Both the position numbers and the translations under genes were made by a program. A stretch of 64,000 nucleotides of DNA from Vibrio cyclitrophicus (lineage in GTDB: Bacteria; Pseudomonadota; Gammaproteobacteria; Enterobacterales; Vibrionaceae), in assembly GCF_024347435.1 (NCBI RefSeq), contig NZ_AP025481.1, positions 1,302,001 through 1,366,000 on the forward strand, written 5' to 3'. Below are positions 1 to 8,522 of the stretch, in pieces (position 1 is the first letter of the stretch; each line of letters begins with the position of its first letter). The notes under the pieces were generated by a model that was given only the letters and a program-made list of their open reading frames with translations, made no database searches and was not told the origin of the DNA.

Positions 1-252
1 TAACTCGCCACAAGAAAATAGAGGTAATGAATCACTTTGCGGTGTTGGTTCCGAGAATATGCCAATTCCTTTGGGAGTCAGCACCTCCTCAAGGTAATCA
101 AAAAGAGATTCAGCTAATAAACGGTGGTCGCGTGTTGCAGATATTTGTTTTGCAAAGGCTTTAACAGGCACAACTTCCGTCCATTGGCTAAAAAGAATAA
201 AGCAAAAATACAGAAGCCTTGATATGCAATCAATGTAAGTAAAAATGAGATG
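1..252 (-). other. Open frame running off the left edge, unrecognised
   Basis: On the minus strand a frame stays open from just after a stop at 253-255 to the window edge, about 84 codons. It has no ATG. The middle reads as plausible protein (for example RLLAESLFDYLEEVL), but I recognise no family and see no ribosome-binding site. It could be the interior of a gene that starts at a rare codon, a gene remnant, or chance. The rest of the stretch to the terminator at 362 shows nothing I can name. Confidence 0.2.
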
Positions 253-361
253 TTAAGCGAGTCGCAATTTCGCTTTTAACATTATCACAAGCATGAGAAG
301 GGCGACAAAAATGGGATTTCCTGCCCAATTTTCAATCGACGTTGGAGGTTTTTTAAAGGCA

Positions 362-387
362 TAAAAAAGCCCCACATAAAGTGGGGC
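362..387 (-). terminator. Rho-independent terminator of the pst operon
   Basis: Read on the minus strand this is a 7-bp GC-rich stem (GCCCCAC/GTGGGGC) with a 5-base loop, followed by six Ts. It lies about 130 bases past the pstB stop and closes the pstSCAB unit. No phoU gene lies between pstB and this terminator. Confidence 0.85.
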
Positions 388-517
388 AAAACTTCCATCG
401 CTTATAGTTATAGTGATAATTCTGTCGATCGATTCGATTATCTAACCTGGTTTCAGTTAGCGTGCTTTGGTATTTGACAGCGGAAACAAAAGGTCATAAC
501 AACACTTAAATAATCAA

Positions 518-1267
518 TTAACCAAAGTCACCGTTTACGTAACCTTTGGTACGATCATCTTTGGGTTCGCTGAAGATAACACTTGTTTCGTTGTGCTCTA
601 CAAGCTCTCCCATTAGGAAGAAAGCTGTGCGGTCTGAAATACGACGCGCTTGCTGCATAGAGTGCGTTACGATAACGATAGTGAAATTCTTCTTCAGGTC
701 TTCCATCAACTCTTCAATTTTATGAGTCGCAATTGGGTCGAGTGCTGATGTAGGTTCATCCATCAAAATCACATCAGGTTGCATCGCGATTGTACGAGCA
801 ATACACAAACGTTGTTGTTGACCACCCGATAGGCCGAATGCGTGTGCTTTCAAACGGTCTTTCACTTCATCCCACAGCGCAGCACCACGAAGTGAACTTT
901 CAACCACTTCATCAATATGCTTTTTGTCTTTAATACCCTGAGCACGTAAGCCGTAAGCGACATTTTCGTAAATGCTCATTGGGAATGGATTGGGCTTTTG
1001 GAAAACCATGCCCACTTTGATACGTAGGTCTGCAACATCGATATTGCCGTAGATGTTGGTACCGTCCATTTCAAGAAGGCCTGTGATTTTCACACCCTCG
1101 ATAAGGTCATTCATTCGGTTAAGGCAACGCAATAATGTTGATTTACCACAACCCGACGGACCGATCAAAGCCGTCACTTGACGCTCTGGCACTGGTAAAT
1201 TAATTGATTTAAGTGCTTGGTTGTCGCCGTAAAAAAGGTCTAAATCTTTAATATTAAATTTGTTCAT
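518..1267 (-). CDS. pstB: Phosphate ABC transporter ATPase PstB
   Basis: PstB is the cytoplasmic ATPase of the high-affinity phosphate importer PstSCAB and also takes part in PhoR/PhoB phosphate signalling. The protein has a Walker A motif ([11 protein letters not shown]), a Q-loop (VFQKPNPFP), the ABC signature LSGGQQQR, Walker B ([12 protein letters not shown]) and the switch histidine (VTHS), in the order and spacing typical of PstB. I chose the internal ATG at 1267, giving 249 residues; a TTG at 1291 would add eight residues that do not look conserved. It is the last gene of a leftward pstS-pstC-pstA-pstB unit. phoU, which often follows pstB, is not present here. Confidence 0.95.
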   Translation of the reverse strand: MNKFNIKDLDLFYGDNQALKSINLPVPERQVTALIGPSGCGKSTLLRCLNRMNDLIEGVKITGLLEMDGTNIYGNIDVADLRIKVGMVFQKPNPFPMSIYENVAYGLRAQGIKDKKHIDEVVESSLRGAALWDEVKDRLKAHAFGLSGGQQQRLCIARTIAMQPDVILMDEPTSALDPIATHKIEELMEDLKKNFTIVIVTHSMQQARRISDRTAFFLMGELVEHNETSVIFSEPKDDRTKGYVNGDFG

Positions 1268-1342
1268 ATTCGTAATCTCGTAATTCGTCAAAGTCTGTAC
1301 TGCGTTTGTTTTATGAGCTCATTTGGCTCAAGAAAGCTCTGC

Positions 1343-2266
1343 TTAGTAAGTTGCAGTGTTAAAACGTCTTGCGATCAACTTAGTGAGTGTGTTGATCAGC
1401 AGTACAAGAACAATCAGTACTGTTGCTGTGCCGTATGCTTGATTCCATTCTTCAATGGTAAACAGTTCCGTCGTTAACTTATATAAGTGAACAGTTAGTG
1501 TACGGCCAGAGTCCATCAATGAATCTGGGATACGAGCAACCATACCAGCGGTCAAGAATACGGGTGCTGATTCACCAATAACACGACCAATACTCAGAAT
1601 AACTGAAGTGATGATACCTGGCATTGCACTTGGAAGAATCAAACGCCAGATTGTGTAGATTTTAGAAGCACCCAACCCATACGAACCTTCACGGTAAGTT
1701 TGAGAGACTGCCATCAACGCTTCTTCAGTGGTACGAATAATCACTGGAAGAATCAGGATACTCAATGTCAACGCACCCGATAGGATAGAGAAACCTAAAC
1801 CTAAAATAGCCACGAAGAATGTCATACCAAACAAGCCAAAGATAATCGACGGTATGCCCGCTAATGACTCGGTACAAAAACGAATGATTTTAACTAAACG
1901 GCTGCCTACTTTTGCGTATTCAGTCAGATAGATTGCTGTCATGATGCCAAGCGGCGCCGCAACCGCGATCGAAGCGATAACCATGTAAATCGTAGAGATG
2001 ATCATCGGGAAAATACCGTGCTCATCACCAGTACGAGTGTAATCGTCAGTAATGAACTTCCAATCAACGTGCTGTAGACCGTTAGAAAGGATGTACCACA
2101 TTATCCAAAATAAGAAGCCCACAGTAAGAGCAGCAGCAGCCCAGATAAAGCCACTCAATACCGCATCTTTACGTGCGCGAGCTTTCTTTAGCGCAACTTT
2201 ATTCATCGTTTTACCTTGCGACTTCGTAGGGTTAGCTTGAGGTGTTACGTTATTTTCTAAAGACAT
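1343..2266 (-). CDS. pstA: Phosphate ABC transporter permease PstA
   Basis: PstA is one of the two membrane permeases of the PstSCAB phosphate importer. The 307-residue protein has a charged cytoplasmic N-terminus of about 40 residues, then about six hydrophobic segments. The permease coupling region (EEALMAVSQTYREGSYGLGASK) has the EAA-type pattern that contacts PstB. The ATG at 2266 has a GAGG ribosome-binding site eight bases upstream. The pstC stop is only five bases before it, so the two permeases are probably translated together. The N-terminal extension is longer than in short PstA proteins. Confidence 0.94.
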   Translation of the reverse strand: MSLENNVTPQANPTKSQGKTMNKVALKKARARKDAVLSGFIWAAAALTVGFLFWIMWYILSNGLQHVDWKFITDDYTRTGDEHGIFPMIISTIYMVIASIAVAAPLGIMTAIYLTEYAKVGSRLVKIIRFCTESLAGIPSIIFGLFGMTFFVAILGLGFSILSGALTLSILILPVIIRTTEEALMAVSQTYREGSYGLGASKIYTIWRLILPSAMPGIITSVILSIGRVIGESAPVFLTAGMVARIPDSLMDSGRTLTVHLYKLTTELFTIEEWNQAYGTATVLIVLVLLINTLTKLIARRFNTATY

Positions 2267-2271
2267 GATGT

Positions 2272-3201
2272 TTACCTCGCCTTCTCACGGTTCAAGTAAA
2301 GTAGAATCGCGTTCAGAGACATGATGAACACAAGGAGAACAACACCCGTTGCGTACAACGCACTTGCGTGAATACCACTTGCGTAAGACATTTCAATCGC
2401 AATATTCGCCGTCAGTGTACGAGCTGAATCTAAAATACCTTCAGGCATCGCTGGTGCATTACCCATCACCATAATGATTGCCATCGTTTCACCTAATGCA
2501 CGACCAATACCAAGAATCACACCAGTCATGATGCCTGAACGAGCAGCAGGAACGAGAAGCTTGAAGATGGTAAAGATTTTTGAAGCACCTAACGCTAAAG
2601 AGCCTTCTTTATACGTTCTTGGCACCGCGCGAATTGATGTTTCAGAAACTGTGATTACCGTAGGAAGGATCATTACACCCAATACAATAATACCAGCCAA
2701 GATCGTGTTACCCGCAGGCACTTGAAACACATTTTGAATCAGGGGAACGATAATAACGAGGCCAAAGAAGCCATAAACTACCGAAGGGATGCCCGCTAGC
2801 AATTCAACAGCAGGACGAATGATGTCTGCTAGACGCTTTGGCGCGATTTCAGCAATGAAGATTGCCGTTAATACACCAATAGGCACCCCAACTACTACCG
2901 CACCCAATGTCGATACGACAGAAGCTACAATCATGGTAGCAACACCGTAAAGTGCTGGTGGTAGCCAGTTTTGCCCTAAAACGATACCTGATAGGCCCGC
3001 TTCACGGAATGCTGGGATACTTTCTCTAACGATGAAGTAAGCAATAACAGCAAGAGATACGATGCCGATAATTGCGCTTGTAAGAAATAAGCCGTGAAAA
3101 ATACGCTCTTTCCAATCTACACGCTTCTTTTGACGTAAGCTGCGTTTCAGTTGAGTCGCTTCGCTATTCATAAGCTGTTCACTATTCGTTGCGATGGTCA
3201 T
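2272..3201 (-). CDS. pstC: Phosphate ABC transporter permease PstC
   Basis: PstC is the second membrane permease of the phosphate importer and pairs with PstA. It has a basic cytoplasmic N-terminus (LKRSLRQKKRVDWKERIF) and about six transmembrane segments. The coupling loop (ETSIRAVPRTYKEGSLALGASK) is typical of PstC/PstA. I prefer the ATG at 3201 (309 residues); an in-frame GTG at 3213 would add four residues and cannot be excluded. It follows pstS after a gap that carries a hairpin, which fits lower expression of the permeases than of the binding protein. Confidence 0.93.
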   Translation of the reverse strand: MTIATNSEQLMNSEATQLKRSLRQKKRVDWKERIFHGLFLTSAIIGIVSLAVIAYFIVRESIPAFREAGLSGIVLGQNWLPPALYGVATMIVASVVSTLGAVVVGVPIGVLTAIFIAEIAPKRLADIIRPAVELLAGIPSVVYGFFGLVIIVPLIQNVFQVPAGNTILAGIIVLGVMILPTVITVSETSIRAVPRTYKEGSLALGASKIFTIFKLLVPAARSGIMTGVILGIGRALGETMAIIMVMGNAPAMPEGILDSARTLTANIAIEMSYASGIHASALYATGVVLLVFIMSLNAILLYLNREKAR

Positions 3202-3274
3202 AACAAGTCTCACATATCGATAATCCTCAACACGCTATGTAAGCGCAGGATTAACTCGAAGTGGGATAGAAAAG

Positions 3275-3300
3275 GCTCAGCCTGAAAAGGTAGGCTGAGC
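3275..3300 (-). terminator. Intercistronic hairpin between pstS and pstC
   Basis: On the minus strand a 9-bp perfect stem (GCTCAGCCT/AGGCTGAGC) with an 8-base loop is followed by CTTTTCT. It follows the pstS stop closely. The weak T-run suggests partial termination or 3'-end protection of the pstS message, which would give the usual excess of binding protein over permease. Confidence 0.6.
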
Positions 3301-3323
3301 AATATTATTAATTTGGGTTTAGA

Positions 3324-4145
3324 TTAGTTAACTGCGATGTAGCCTTTGCTCTCAACAAGAGACTGAGCTTCGTCAGTTAGCATCCAATCTAGGAACTTTT
3401 GAGTTTCAGCAGAAGGTTGACCTTCTTTGTAAAGCACTAGGAAAGGACGAGCCACTTTGTAAGAACCGTTCTTAACGTTGTCTACTGATGCTTCAGTACC
3501 GTCGATAGCAAGTGCGTTAACTGAGCTATCCACTGTACCTAGAGAGATATAGCCGATTGCGTAAGGGTTAGATGCAACCATTGTTTTTAGTGCGCCATTG
3601 CCGTTCGCAACTTGAGCACGTTGAGAGATTGCCGATACCTTTGTACCAGAAATTTCCATTTTAAGAGCCATGATGTCTTCGAATGCACCACGAGTACCAG
3701 ATGCCGTATCACGAGTGATTGCTACGATTGGCTTGTCTGCACCACCAACGTCTTTCCAGTTTGTTACTTCACCCTTGTAGATAGCCGTTACTTGCTCAGC
3801 TGTTAGTCCGTCAAGACCATTCTTAGGGTTAACAACAACTGCGATACCGTCACGAGCAACCACTTCTTCAACGAGTGTTGCTTCTTTCTCGCTATCTTTA
3901 AGATTACGAGAAGACATACCTAAATCTGCACTACCGTTCTTAGCTGCTTTTACACCAGCAGAAGAACCTGGGCCTTGTACTTCAACAAATACGTTTGAAT
4001 TCGTTTTCATGTATGTTTCAGAGAAAACTTCCATCAGTGGAGTCACGCTGCTTGAACCAACTGCTGAAATAGTTTCTTTAGCTGAAGCTGGAGTCACTGT
4101 TAGTGCACCTAAAAGAGCGATTGCACCGATAACTGTCTTTTTCAT
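3324..4145 (-). CDS. pstS: Periplasmic phosphate-binding protein PstS
   Basis: PstS captures phosphate in the periplasm and hands it to PstCA. The 273-residue protein begins with a clear signal peptide (MKKTVIGAIALLGALTVTPASA, cleaved before KETIS). The phosphate-binding signatures are present: GSSSVTPLME near the mature N-terminus, the GPGSSAGVKA loop and TRDTASGTRGAFE in the second lobe. The start is the ATG at 4145, preceded by AAAGGAAA; the adjacent upstream GTG at 4148 is less likely. It is the first gene of the pst unit and lies behind a PhoB-type region. It belongs to the shorter PstS-like group common in marine Gammaproteobacteria. Confidence 0.95.
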   Translation of the reverse strand: MKKTVIGAIALLGALTVTPASAKETISAVGSSSVTPLMEVFSETYMKTNSNVFVEVQGPGSSAGVKAAKNGSADLGMSSRNLKDSEKEATLVEEVVARDGIAVVVNPKNGLDGLTAEQVTAIYKGEVTNWKDVGGADKPIVAITRDTASGTRGAFEDIMALKMEISGTKVSAISQRAQVANGNGALKTMVASNPYAIGYISLGTVDSSVNALAIDGTEASVDNVKNGSYKVARPFLVLYKEGQPSAETQKFLDWMLTDEAQSLVESKGYIAVN

Positions 4146-4216
4146 CACAAATTTCCTTTAATGGCGTTATTGCCGTAATGTTGTGTTTTGCTTGAACGGT
4201 GCCCACTTTAGAATCC

Positions 4217-4260
4217 AAATATGACAGTTGTGTTTCACTTAATTGAAGCCTATATGACAA
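4217..4260 (-). promoter_or_regulatory. Probable PhoB-binding region upstream of pstS
   Basis: On the minus strand TTGTCATATAG and CTGTCATATTT both match the Pho-box half-site CTGTCAT plus its AT-rich tail. They lie exactly 33 bases apart, which is three 11-bp Pho-box periods, and the two units between them are weaker matches (GCTTCAA, GTGAAAC). The region ends about 70 bases before the pstS start. Four phased units would fit tandem PhoB dimers. Confidence 0.7.
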
Positions 4261-4628
4261 CTGCAAATTAATGGCTCATTTTTCCTCTTTTTAATGAATC
4301 GGTAGTTACACATCCATCAGGTTCGCTTATCTCCACACTTATTTGTGTAGAATTCAGACGCCAAACAACCAACCTCCCTTCTATTTATATCGAACGACAA
4401 CCAATATATTTCTATGTTTTTCAATCAAATAGGCGTAACACAATTGAGAGTAATGTGCAGCTAAATCGCAATTTTGAACAATAAACAATCATGTATATCA
4501 AATACCTATCGCATATAACAAAATGAATACCTTTACTGATTGAATTGTCAGTCTCATTAGTTAGAATCCCCAATCAATTTTAATAATAATAATTCTCATC
4601 TACTAAATTATTCAAAGAGGGACATTAA
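4261..4628. other. AT-rich intergenic region between pstS and the chemoreceptor
   Basis: This stretch separates the divergent pstS and chemoreceptor genes and is AT-rich. I see no convincing ORF. A good ribosome-binding site (AGAGGGA) sits just before the chemoreceptor ATG at 4629. Confidence 0.5.
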
Positions 4629-4997
4629 ATGCGCCAACTTCTCAGTGGCTTATCTATAAAAATACAGATCCTTATTCCGGTTCTATTTTCCGTCGTCTTA
4701 TTATTGGCTGGCGTCATTATCGGTGGGGATAAACTCGAAAGTGCTTTTAAAGATGTGTCAGTTTCAACCGATGAGTTGATCCTACATAAAGAAGAACTCA
4801 GTGAAATCGTCGACAACAGTTACGGTATGCGTATCAAAGCGATTTACAGCTTATTTAATGCAGACGATGTGAAAACCTTAGTTGAGACACTAAACCAAAA
4901 ACGTGACCAAAATGCGCGTCTATTAGATTCATTGAACACCGTTACAGGAATGCAGGAAGAAGTCACTGCAATGCGTAAAGCGATGAATCACTATGTC

Positions 4998-5005
4998 GAT
5001 TTTTC
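4998..5005 (+). repeat. Target-site duplication, left copy
   Basis: GATTTTTC occurs here immediately left of the insertion and again at 6587-6594 immediately right of it. Eight bases is the usual duplication length for IS66-family elements. Confidence 0.95.
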
Positions 5006-5058
5006 GTAATCGTTCACCAAGGTAACTTGACTTGATATTAACGGAGGGTGAGAGTCAC

Positions 5059-6485
5059 CTATAGATCAAAGACGTTGGGGTACGGTCTCTTCGCCACAAC
5101 AGCCGTGATGATTTCACTCAACACCGACATTGCTGATAGACCGCGCTTTTTGCAGGTTTCGATGAGTGTGTGGATACGACTACGGAATTTATCACCTGCA
5201 TCCGAGGTCGTTCCGAAGCTAATTTTCCTTTGAATGACAAAACCTCTAATACATCGCTCAGCTTCATTATTGGTTAAGGGGATTGATGTTTTCTTGAGGA
5301 AAACCCACAAGCTCTCTCTATGTTTAAGCAGTAACTTGCATCGCCCTCGATACCGCTTGACCATCACATCTGTCCCTTTTCTCAACCAATGATCGAACGA
5401 TTTTTGTAGCCTGTGCATTCGCCGCAAGTACAGTGAATAATCCAATTCACCTTGTTCATAACGATGCCGAGTATGGAAAATGGCGTTCGTCAGCAAACAA
5501 AGATGTTTGCCAATATAAGCGGTGTGGCCACCGCCACTATAATCCGCCATTTGCTGAAGATTGCGCTTCACATGTGCCCAACATAACTGATGACGGTCTT
5601 CGGCTATCCAGTTATAGCTTGGGCACTGGTCACTGACCACAATACCTGCATAGTCTTCATCGATGACCTTTTTTGCTGAGGAGGTAGAGCGTGAATAGAG
5701 TATTTGTTCATAGACAAGGTCATCACTGGCCACTAACCAACACCAACGAAGGCTTGTTTCATCATTTCGGTGATGAGAGGTTTCGTCAGCATGAATCAAA
5801 GGCGCTTTCTTTAACGCTTGTTTTATCGCTTGATGCAATGGCGTTAGCATTGAAGCGACCTTCGTTTGCGCTTCGCTAATCGCACCGACCGAAAAGGTTG
5901 TGCCAAGCTGTTCTTTGAGTAGAGATTGGATTTTCCGAACGCTGAGGTGATATTGCCCTGCAAGCACGCCAATGTAACTTAATAAGTTCGGCCCTATAAT
6001 CCCTTGCGATGCATCGTCAGGCTTTTGAGCCTTGACGGTTTCTTTGCAGTGCCTACATTGACCTGAAAATAAACGGTATTCGGTGATATCGACAGTGGGT
6101 TTTGGAATATCGAAGACCTGATGGCGATAGTATGGCCCACCTTGAACCTCAATGTCAGATTGAGCGCAACAAGGACAAGTTTCAGGGAAACAGTCAATGA
6201 TGACATCCGTTTTTTTTAACGGTGAGAGCTTTCGTTGATGCCCTGTGTGGCCTTGTTTAGCTCCTCTCGAATTGCGACCACCAGAGCTTTCAGCTTTTTT
6301 CGCTCATGGCGATCTTTAGGATTGTCTGAAGAGGGCGATTTTGAAGAGTTTTTGGAGCTAGTGGTTAGCTTGTCTTCATAATGTCGGAGCTGTTCCCACA
6401 GCTCATCAATAAGCACCTTAGCCTCATTCAAATCTGAGACTTCAGGTGGTGCTTCTTGGTATTTAGGTGATTTTTTTCTAGTCAT
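5059..6485 (-). CDS. tnpC: IS66-family transposase, read through a -1 frameshift
   Basis: This is the DDE transposase of the insertion sequence. The N-terminal frame (from ATG 6485) gives a coiled-coil-like region (EVSDLNEAKVLIDELWEQLRHYEDKL) and SSKNSSKSPSSD, then reaches CGA AAA AAG at 6302-6294 and later a stop at 6216. A -1 shift at that heptamer continues as AESSGGRNSRGAKQGHTGHQ, the normal IS66 sequence. Next come a zinc-binding motif (CPCC and CRHC) and the catalytic domain with Asp in HADETSHH, Asp in VVSDQCPSYNW, CWAH, and Glu in NNEAERCIRG. The full product would be 475 residues. Either programmed frameshifting or a one-base deletion in an A-run explains the split. An upstream ATG at 6515 is less likely. 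Confidence 0.85.
6294..6300 (-). promoter_or_regulatory. Slippery heptamer A AAA AAG
   Basis: On the minus strand the zero frame reads CGA AAA AAG, the arrangement of the efficient E. coli -1 slippery site. Five bases downstream a short stem can form between AGCTC and GAGCT around a loop of about 20 bases. The -1 product is exactly the conserved transposase continuation. Confidence 0.7.
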
Positions 6486-6586
6486 GAAACCATAATGGCT
6501 TCCCAGAATGATCACTCAAGACCCAAAGTGGGATCAATTGCGTAAGGTCACACTTTTTATGTCAATAGGGCTTGGTGAACACTTAC

Positions 6587-6594
6587 GATTTTTC
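6587..6594 (+). repeat. Target-site duplication, right copy
   Basis: GATTTTTC here is identical to 4998-5005. The chemoreceptor frame resumes directly after it. Confidence 0.95.
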
Positions 6595-7912
6595 TCGTAT
6601 CACCATGCTCCCTCTCTTGACCGCAAAACACGGCAATACAGCGCTTCCCTCTAATTTTGATGCCAGTTACCAAACCGCTATCGACCAATACCGTCACGCG
6701 GGAAATGAAATGGTACAAGCTATCAATACTCTTTCTAAAAAGCTGAATCACATTGCTACCCAAGAAGTCCACATCAACGGTCAACAACATACCAGCACGC
6801 TCAATACAGCGACGATCGCACTTTTAGTCATACTTTCTGCTGCTCTGCTTATTAGTTGGACACTGGCTGGTGTCATCGTTACACCAATCAGTAATATTCA
6901 GGAAACCATGCGTGAAGTGGCAAAGGGCAACCTGTTAGTTAAAGCAGATGAACAAGGTAACAATGAAATTTCACGTCTTGCACAAGACGTAAACCAATCT
7001 GTTGAACAACTGCGAGACACCGTAAGTTCACTATCTCGGATCAGTATCGAAGTGGCGTCAGCATCGACAGAGCTCGCGGCTGTAATGACACAATCAAGCG
7101 CAAACTCAGATCAAGAGAAGCAAGAAGTGGAGCAAGTTGCTTCTGCTGTAAACCAACTTGAGAGCACAGCATCGCACGTAAACGAGAATGCAGTACAAGC
7201 CGACTCAGCTTCCAAGCAAGCCGACGAAATGGCAACACACAGCATGAGCTTGTTTAATGAGAGCAACCAAGCTAATGAGCAAATGGCGACTCAGCTGAGC
7301 GAAGCGGCAAACGTTGTAGGCACGTTAAAAGAGCACTCCGAGCAGATTGGTAAGGTAATTGAAGTAATTCAAAGCATCTCTGAGCAAACTAACCTTCTTG
7401 CACTTAATGCAGCAATCGAAGCCGCACGAGCTGGTGAGAGTGGCCGTGGTTTCGCAGTGGTAGCCGATGAAGTTCGAATGCTGGCTGCTCGTACGCAAGA
7501 TTCAACCAAAGAGATCCAAGCAATTATCGAAGGCTTGCAGGTTCAATCGGGTAACGCCAATGAGAGCATGAGCAGTTCACTGTCTATGTTAGAGCACAAC
7601 CAAACGCTCTCAGGTGAGGTGAGTGCAGCCCTTTCTGGTATTGCTAACTCAGTAACCGACATGACAGAAATTAACACTCAGGTTGCCTCTGCCGCAGAAG
7701 AACAAAGCCAAGTGACTGCAGACATCAACCGTAATATCTCAAACATCTACAGCCTAGTAAGCCAAAACGTAACCGGTATTACTCAAGCCGCAGCAGCGAG
7801 CCACGAGCTATCTAACTTAGCCGAGCAGCAAAAGCAGCAGTTGGATTATTTTAAGGTATAGGGTTTAAAGTCTAAGCTTCAGATCTAAGTTAAGACCTAT
7901 ATGCCAGAACCT

Positions 7913-7942
7913 AAAAGGCCGTGGAAAACCACGGCCTTTTTA
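7913..7942. terminator. Bidirectional terminator after the chemoreceptor
   Basis: A stem of AAGGCCGTGG/CCACGGCCTT with an AAAA loop is flanked by As on the left and Ts on the right. It can end transcription of the chemoreceptor (rightward) and of the five-gene iron-regulated operon (leftward). Confidence 0.85.
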
Positions 7943-7962
7943 TTTACGCATTAAGAACTAAA

Positions 7963-8520
7963 TCATTCTGCAACTAACAAGACGCTAAATTTATATTGTG
8001 CGGCGTTGTACTGGTAAACCTCACCATTAATCGAATCAAACGTCATCACGCTCTGACCATCACTCGCAGGAGTTGAACTCCATATATAAACGGCTAAGTT
8101 TCCAGCTTCAACGTTAAACGTATCACCAAACACCTTGTGACTCATTGCTGGAGAGTGACAAGCCACTTCTTTTAATGACACTAATTCTTTGATGTTTGGC
8201 ATGCGCCACTCTTTTTCACCACCGAACTTATGCAACGCATGACTGCCACTCTGATCATTGATTGATTCAACCATAGAGAGCGCACTCTGCCAGTGATACG
8301 TTTCAGCAGGCCCACTACAAGCTAATGTCTTCGTATCCCAAGTTTTACCCAGTTGGCAACGCATCCAAGTTAACCCTGTCAGTTCATCGCTAAACGTCCC
8401 ATTATCATTCGCAACATAACGCGTGCTCGGAGCCGATTTTTCCATATCTAAACTGCACTCTTGTGCCATTGCACCCGCAGAAAACAGAGCCATTAAAGTG
8501 ATGGAGAGTAAATTTTTCAT
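7963..8520 (-). CDS. Secreted DUF1566 (Lcl) domain protein
   Basis: This 185-residue protein starts with a signal peptide (MKNLLSITLMALFSAGAMA, then QECSLD), so it is exported to the periplasm or beyond. The rest is one DUF1566 domain, shown by DELTGLTWMRC near the start, the central WRMPNIKELVSL and the late IWSSTPAS. The family's biochemical role is not established; members are extracytoplasmic and may bind or scaffold. It is the last of five tightly packed genes behind a Fur box, two bases after the larger DUF1566 lipoprotein. The two may form a pair. Confidence 0.8.
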   Translation of the reverse strand: MKNLLSITLMALFSAGAMAQECSLDMEKSAPSTRYVANDNGTFSDELTGLTWMRCQLGKTWDTKTLACSGPAETYHWQSALSMVESINDQSGSHALHKFGGEKEWRMPNIKELVSLKEVACHSPAMSHKVFGDTFNVEAGNLAVYIWSSTPASDGQSVMTFDSINGEVYQYNAAQYKFSVLLVAE

Positions 8521-8522
8521 AT

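Larger units (their letters stand above)
5006..6586 (-). mobile_element. IS66-family insertion sequence (single-transposase type), 1581 bp
   Basis: The element is bounded by imperfect inverted repeats of about 26 bp. The left end reads GTAATCGTTCACCAAG and the right end, on the other strand, GTAAGTGTTCACCAAG. Eight-base direct repeats flank it. It carries only the large TnpC-type transposase and lacks tnpA and tnpB, as in the ISBst12-like subgroup of IS66. The intact ends and perfect duplication suggest a recent insertion. No other copy is present in this window. Confidence 0.93.
4629..7861 (+). pseudogene. Methyl-accepting chemotaxis protein split by an insertion sequence
   Basis: This was one chemoreceptor gene. 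The first part (4629-5005) encodes the N-terminus, the first transmembrane helix (about residues 11-32) and the start of the sensor region. The second part (6595-7861) encodes the rest of the sensor region, the second transmembrane helix, a HAMP domain and the signalling domain, with the hairpin tip around [19 protein letters not shown]. Removing the insertion and one 8-bp target copy restores a continuous frame (HYVDF joined to SRITMLPLL) of 547 residues. The insertion end supplies a stop right after the junction, so the first fragment ends at 5009. The second fragment has in-frame TTG/GTG codons in the insertion end, so a truncated membrane signalling protein might be made. Ligand unknown. 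Confidence 0.93.

Noticed and set aside
1..252. Edge frame as GTP cyclohydrolase-like
   Set aside because: A few residues (LEEVLTPKG) recall that family, but the conserved Cys/His metal ligands are not visible and the match is too short.
4629..5009. Short independent membrane protein
   Set aside because: It is the first part of the interrupted chemoreceptor; the stop comes from the end of the insertion sequence.
5994..6206. Separate small protein between the two transposase pieces
   Set aside because: It is in the zero frame past the transposase's stop; the real transposase continues through this stretch in the -1 frame with its CPCC/CRHC zinc motif.
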